This document shows positions 5,853-7,608 of a stretch of DNA of 7,608 nt, piece after piece. The notes under the pieces are model-generated. The model searched no databases, had not been told where the DNA came from, and saw nothing but the letters and a program-made list of their open reading frames with translations. The translations under genes and the position numbers were made by a program. Origin of the DNA: an uncultured euryarchaeote (GTDB lineage Archaea; Thermoplasmatota; Poseidoniia; Poseidoniales; Poseidoniaceae); the NCBI GenBank assembly GCA_937892665.1, contig CALBJF010000304.1:1-7608 (forward strand). The letters are read 5' to 3'. The stretch's first letter is position 1; each line of letters starts with the position of its first letter.

Positions 5853-7458
5853 TGTTAAACCTCCTGTTTCCATCAAAGATAAGAGCCATAATTAGTGCGA
5901 CTATGGCGAGGGGCAAGATTAGTTCAGCGTGTGATTCTGGATTCAAAAGCCCAATTGTTGCTTGAAGGATAAATGCCCCTCCAACAATGAAATTCACAGT
6001 CCAAAAGAGAAGTTTATCATTTCCAGGATATTTCCAAGAAACGTTGATTGTTTCAGCATCAGGCTCAAGCGCATCAATCAGCTTCTTCTCCCAACCAGTC
6101 GTTAGGGCCAAACCACAGATGACGGCGAATATGATATCATTATTGAACCAGCCAATAATTTGGAGAAGTTCTTGCAAAATTTCTGTGAATACAGCAGCGA
6201 TTGCAACCAGTAGGGCAAGGCTGAGAAGACGGAAGAGTTTCTTTTCAGCATCGGTTTGAATACGAATAAGGCCGAATTTGACTGCGTGCATTAATGCAAC
6301 ACAAGGATAAATGAGATTATCTGTAAATCCTGAAGTCAATCCATAAATTACGACAGAGAGGGATTCCATATCTTCGGTGATAATAGTTTCATTTAATACG
6401 CCACTGTTATCGTACCATGTATACGAACCTGCACTCTCGGGAGCCCCAGTCATTGTGTTAAATGCAGCGAGTTCAGTTTCGAGTGTAATGAATCGAACGA
6501 GGATCATCACCCACATGAGGATGAAGTAGATTGCAAAAATACCTGGGACGCCAAAGCGACGTTTCGCCCTGATTGTAAGAAGAAGGTGGTACAATGAAGC
6601 AAGACCCAATGAAATCATCATGAATGAGAAAATCCCCATAATAATAGCGGTGATGATGTGAGTCGCTAGTAATCCATCATACCCATGTTCAACAACTGAC
6701 CAATTCATGAAGAATGAAAACCACCATGTGTGGGCGCTGCCATTGAAAAATCCGGGGACAAGGAACACCATGAAATCACTCAAAATTACGACTGCACCTA
6801 ACGCGAAGAAACCACTTCTGCGAAGTGCAATATGTCGCTTTTCCTTTGATTTGGGATCCGGTAAGAACAAAAAGAGACGGATACCCATCGTTATACAAAT
6901 CATTGAACATGACATGACAAAGAGAATCGAGTAATTTGAATTAAACCCATTTTCCAAAGCTCTTTGGTCCGCAATTCTGCTAAATAATGCAACTCCTGCA
7001 AATGCAACAACCATCCACGTACGTCTTAGGAACGGTATCGGAATAAGCAACATCAGGAGTGTTCCGATGATGATGAAATTAAACCAAGAAGCAACATCTT
7101 CAGTCTTCATTACATCGGCATTTGTACCAGAATACCTTAGCCAATCGAAGGATTCATTGAAACTCATCTCGATGTGGACGAGATAAATCAGAAGCCAAAC
7201 AACAAGCCAAGCCCCAATTCTTCGATCCCAAGGCACCCTTTCCTCTGCAATTTCGGATTTGAATTCATGTTGCTCTGTTGGCTCTTCTTTGTCAGATTTA
7301 AAGACTGAAGTTACCTTTGAAACGAGTGAAAAAAATCCGTTAATCATCCTGTTTCTTTGGTTTATTGTTGGTACCAAAAACAAGAGCACGAATCCTAAAA
7401 CCATGATGTTGAGAATGAGTCCAATTTCATCCAAATACTCGATGCCAGTATCTGCCAC
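5845..7458 (-). CDS. Polytopic membrane protein with about 12 transmembrane helices
   Basis: I do not recognise this 537-residue protein. It has about 12-13 hydrophobic segments (roughly 10-30, 81-99, 124-142, 147-161, 174-197, 215-235, 265-293, 305-325, 366-393, 411-435, 440-455, 483-503, 511-528). A charged loop of about 45 residues (35-80) follows the first helix. A hydrophilic stretch at 327-365 contains WYDNSGVLNETI. No transporter, glycosyltransferase or respiratory signature is visible, and there are no clustered Cys or His pairs typical of metal or haem sites. The start is GTG at 7458: no ATG lies upstream in frame before a stop, and a TATA-like box is centred about 25 bp upstream. 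The gene ends 8 bp inside the start of the repeat surface protein, so the two are almost certainly one transcript and possibly one complex. Confidence 0.85.
   Translation of the reverse strand: MADTGIEYLDEIGLILNIMVLGFVLLFLVPTINQRNRMINGFFSLVSKVTSVFKSDKEEPTEQHEFKSEIAEERVPWDRRIGAWLVVWLLIYLVHIEMSFNESFDWLRYSGTNADVMKTEDVASWFNFIIIGTLLMLLIPIPFLRRTWMVVAFAGVALFSRIADQRALENGFNSNYSILFVMSCSMICITMGIRLFLFLPDPKSKEKRHIALRRSGFFALGAVVILSDFMVFLVPGFFNGSAHTWWFSFFMNWSVVEHGYDGLLATHIITAIIMGIFSFMMISLGLASLYHLLLTIRAKRRFGVPGIFAIYFILMWVMILVRFITLETELAAFNTMTGAPESAGSYTWYDNSGVLNETIITEDMESLSVVIYGLTSGFTDNLIYPCVALMHAVKFGLIRIQTDAEKKLFRLLSLALLVAIAAVFTEILQELLQIIGWFNNDIIFAVICGLALTTGWEKKLIDALEPDAETINVSWKYPGNDKLLFWTVNFIVGGAFILQATIGLLNPESHAELILPLAIVALIMALIFDGNRRFNNV
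5859..5865 (-). promoter_or_regulatory. Shine-Dalgarno sequence of the repeat surface protein
   Basis: AGGAGGT on the minus strand is 6 nt before the ATG at 5852. It matches the conserved 3' end of archaeal 16S rRNA. It decides the start against the upstream ATG at 5876, and it lies inside the coding sequence of the upstream gene. Confidence 0.85.
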
Positions 7459-7479
7459 AATGTTACTTTCCCAACAGAG

Positions 7480-7487
7480 TATAAATT
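7480..7487 (-). promoter_or_regulatory. TATA-like box of the membrane/surface protein operon
   Basis: AATTTATA on the minus strand is centred about 25.5 bp upstream of the GTG at 7458. This is the clearest TATA box in the window. It supports a leaderless transcript and the GTG start. Confidence 0.6.
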
Positions 7488-7522
7488 AGATTCGCCGTAC
7501 ATTGGTAAAAAAGGAGGATTTT

Positions 7523-7529
7523 TTTATTT
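7523..7529 (+). promoter_or_regulatory. TATA-like box for the rightmost gene
   Basis: TTTATTT lies 22-28 bp before the ATG at 7551, within a T-rich run. The spacing fits a leaderless promoter. The T-rich context makes a chance match easy. Confidence 0.35.
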
Positions 7530-7550
7530 CATTTTTGAAACCACATATTC

Positions 7551-7608
7551 ATGAATGAAATACCTTTAGAATGGTTATGGGCGAAATATTTGATATCGAA
7601 TTTGAAAC
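7551..7608 (+). CDS. Start of an unidentified protein (3' partial)
   Basis: An ATG at 7551 opens a frame that stays open for 19 codons to the window edge (MNEIPLEWLWAKY, then LISNLK). A TATA-like box sits at leaderless spacing upstream, and the gene is divergent from the 12-helix membrane protein, which needs a promoter region here anyway. The fragment is too short to identify. Nineteen open codons alone are weak evidence, so the call rests on context. Confidence 0.45.
   Translation, partial: MNEIPLEWLWAKYLISNLK

Noticed and set aside
5853..5876. Upstream ATG (5876) for the repeat surface protein
   Set aside because: The perfect AGGAGGT lies downstream of it and is correctly placed for the ATG at 5852.
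4296..5895. Rightward ORFs opposite the repeat surface protein (for example 4626-5009 and 5590-5895)
   Set aside because: They are antisense to a gene with clear domains, have Ser/Pro/Cys-rich random composition, and the first mirrors the repeat.
7547..7556. Palindrome ATTCATGAAT over the start codon of the rightmost gene
   Set aside because: It is a short AT-rich match in an AT-rich stretch with no second copy nearby.
1..7608. tRNA, CRISPR array, insertion sequence or phage signals
   Set aside because: I found no cloverleaf-like arms with GTTCRANNC, no regularly spaced direct repeats outside coding sequence, and no transposase or integrase motif.

Overview
The window looks like chromosomal DNA of a marine archaeon. 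My best guess is a Thermoplasmatota lineage such as Poseidoniales (Marine Group II), but no rRNA or other taxonomic marker is present, so this is inference. The support is as follows. Several genes have a TATA-like box centred 24-26 bp upstream of the start codon and no Shine-Dalgarno sequence, which is the archaeal leaderless arrangement. Surface-type proteins carry single membrane anchors and Ig-like domains. Genes are packed tightly and the DNA is moderately AT-rich. I see no tRNA, rRNA, CRISPR array, insertion sequence or phage gene.

Layout from left to right. Positions 1-171 hold the C-terminal end of a membrane-anchored protein (+). It is followed by two hairpin-forming inverted repeats in a 246-bp intergenic region. 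Positions 418-1323 (+) encode a multi-pass membrane protein resembling the FAR-17a/AIG1 (Pr6Pr) family of lipid hydrolases. It converges with no spacer on a class II fumarase (1324-2919, -), which carries an N-terminal ribbon-helix-helix DNA-binding-type domain. This fusion is the most unusual item in the window. A short divergent promoter region separates the fumarase from a four-helix small membrane protein (3013-3399, +). That gene also converges without spacer on a small coiled-coil protein with an acidic 21-bp-repeat tail (3400-3711, -).

The right half is a leftward gene cluster. A roughly 12-helix membrane protein (7458-5845) starts at a GTG behind a good TATA box. Its end overlaps by 8 bp the start of a 514-residue surface protein (5852-4308), which has a perfect Shine-Dalgarno sequence. 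The surface protein has three consecutive 83-residue repeats and a C-terminal Ig-like domain. A cyclophilin-type peptidyl-prolyl isomerase (4263-3781) follows 44 bp downstream. A new rightward gene begins at 7551 and runs off the window.

Functional reading: the fumarase is a TCA-cycle enzyme whose extra domain could let it bind DNA. The 12-helix protein and the repeat surface protein are very probably co-expressed and may form an envelope complex. The remaining membrane proteins have no assignable pathway from this window.
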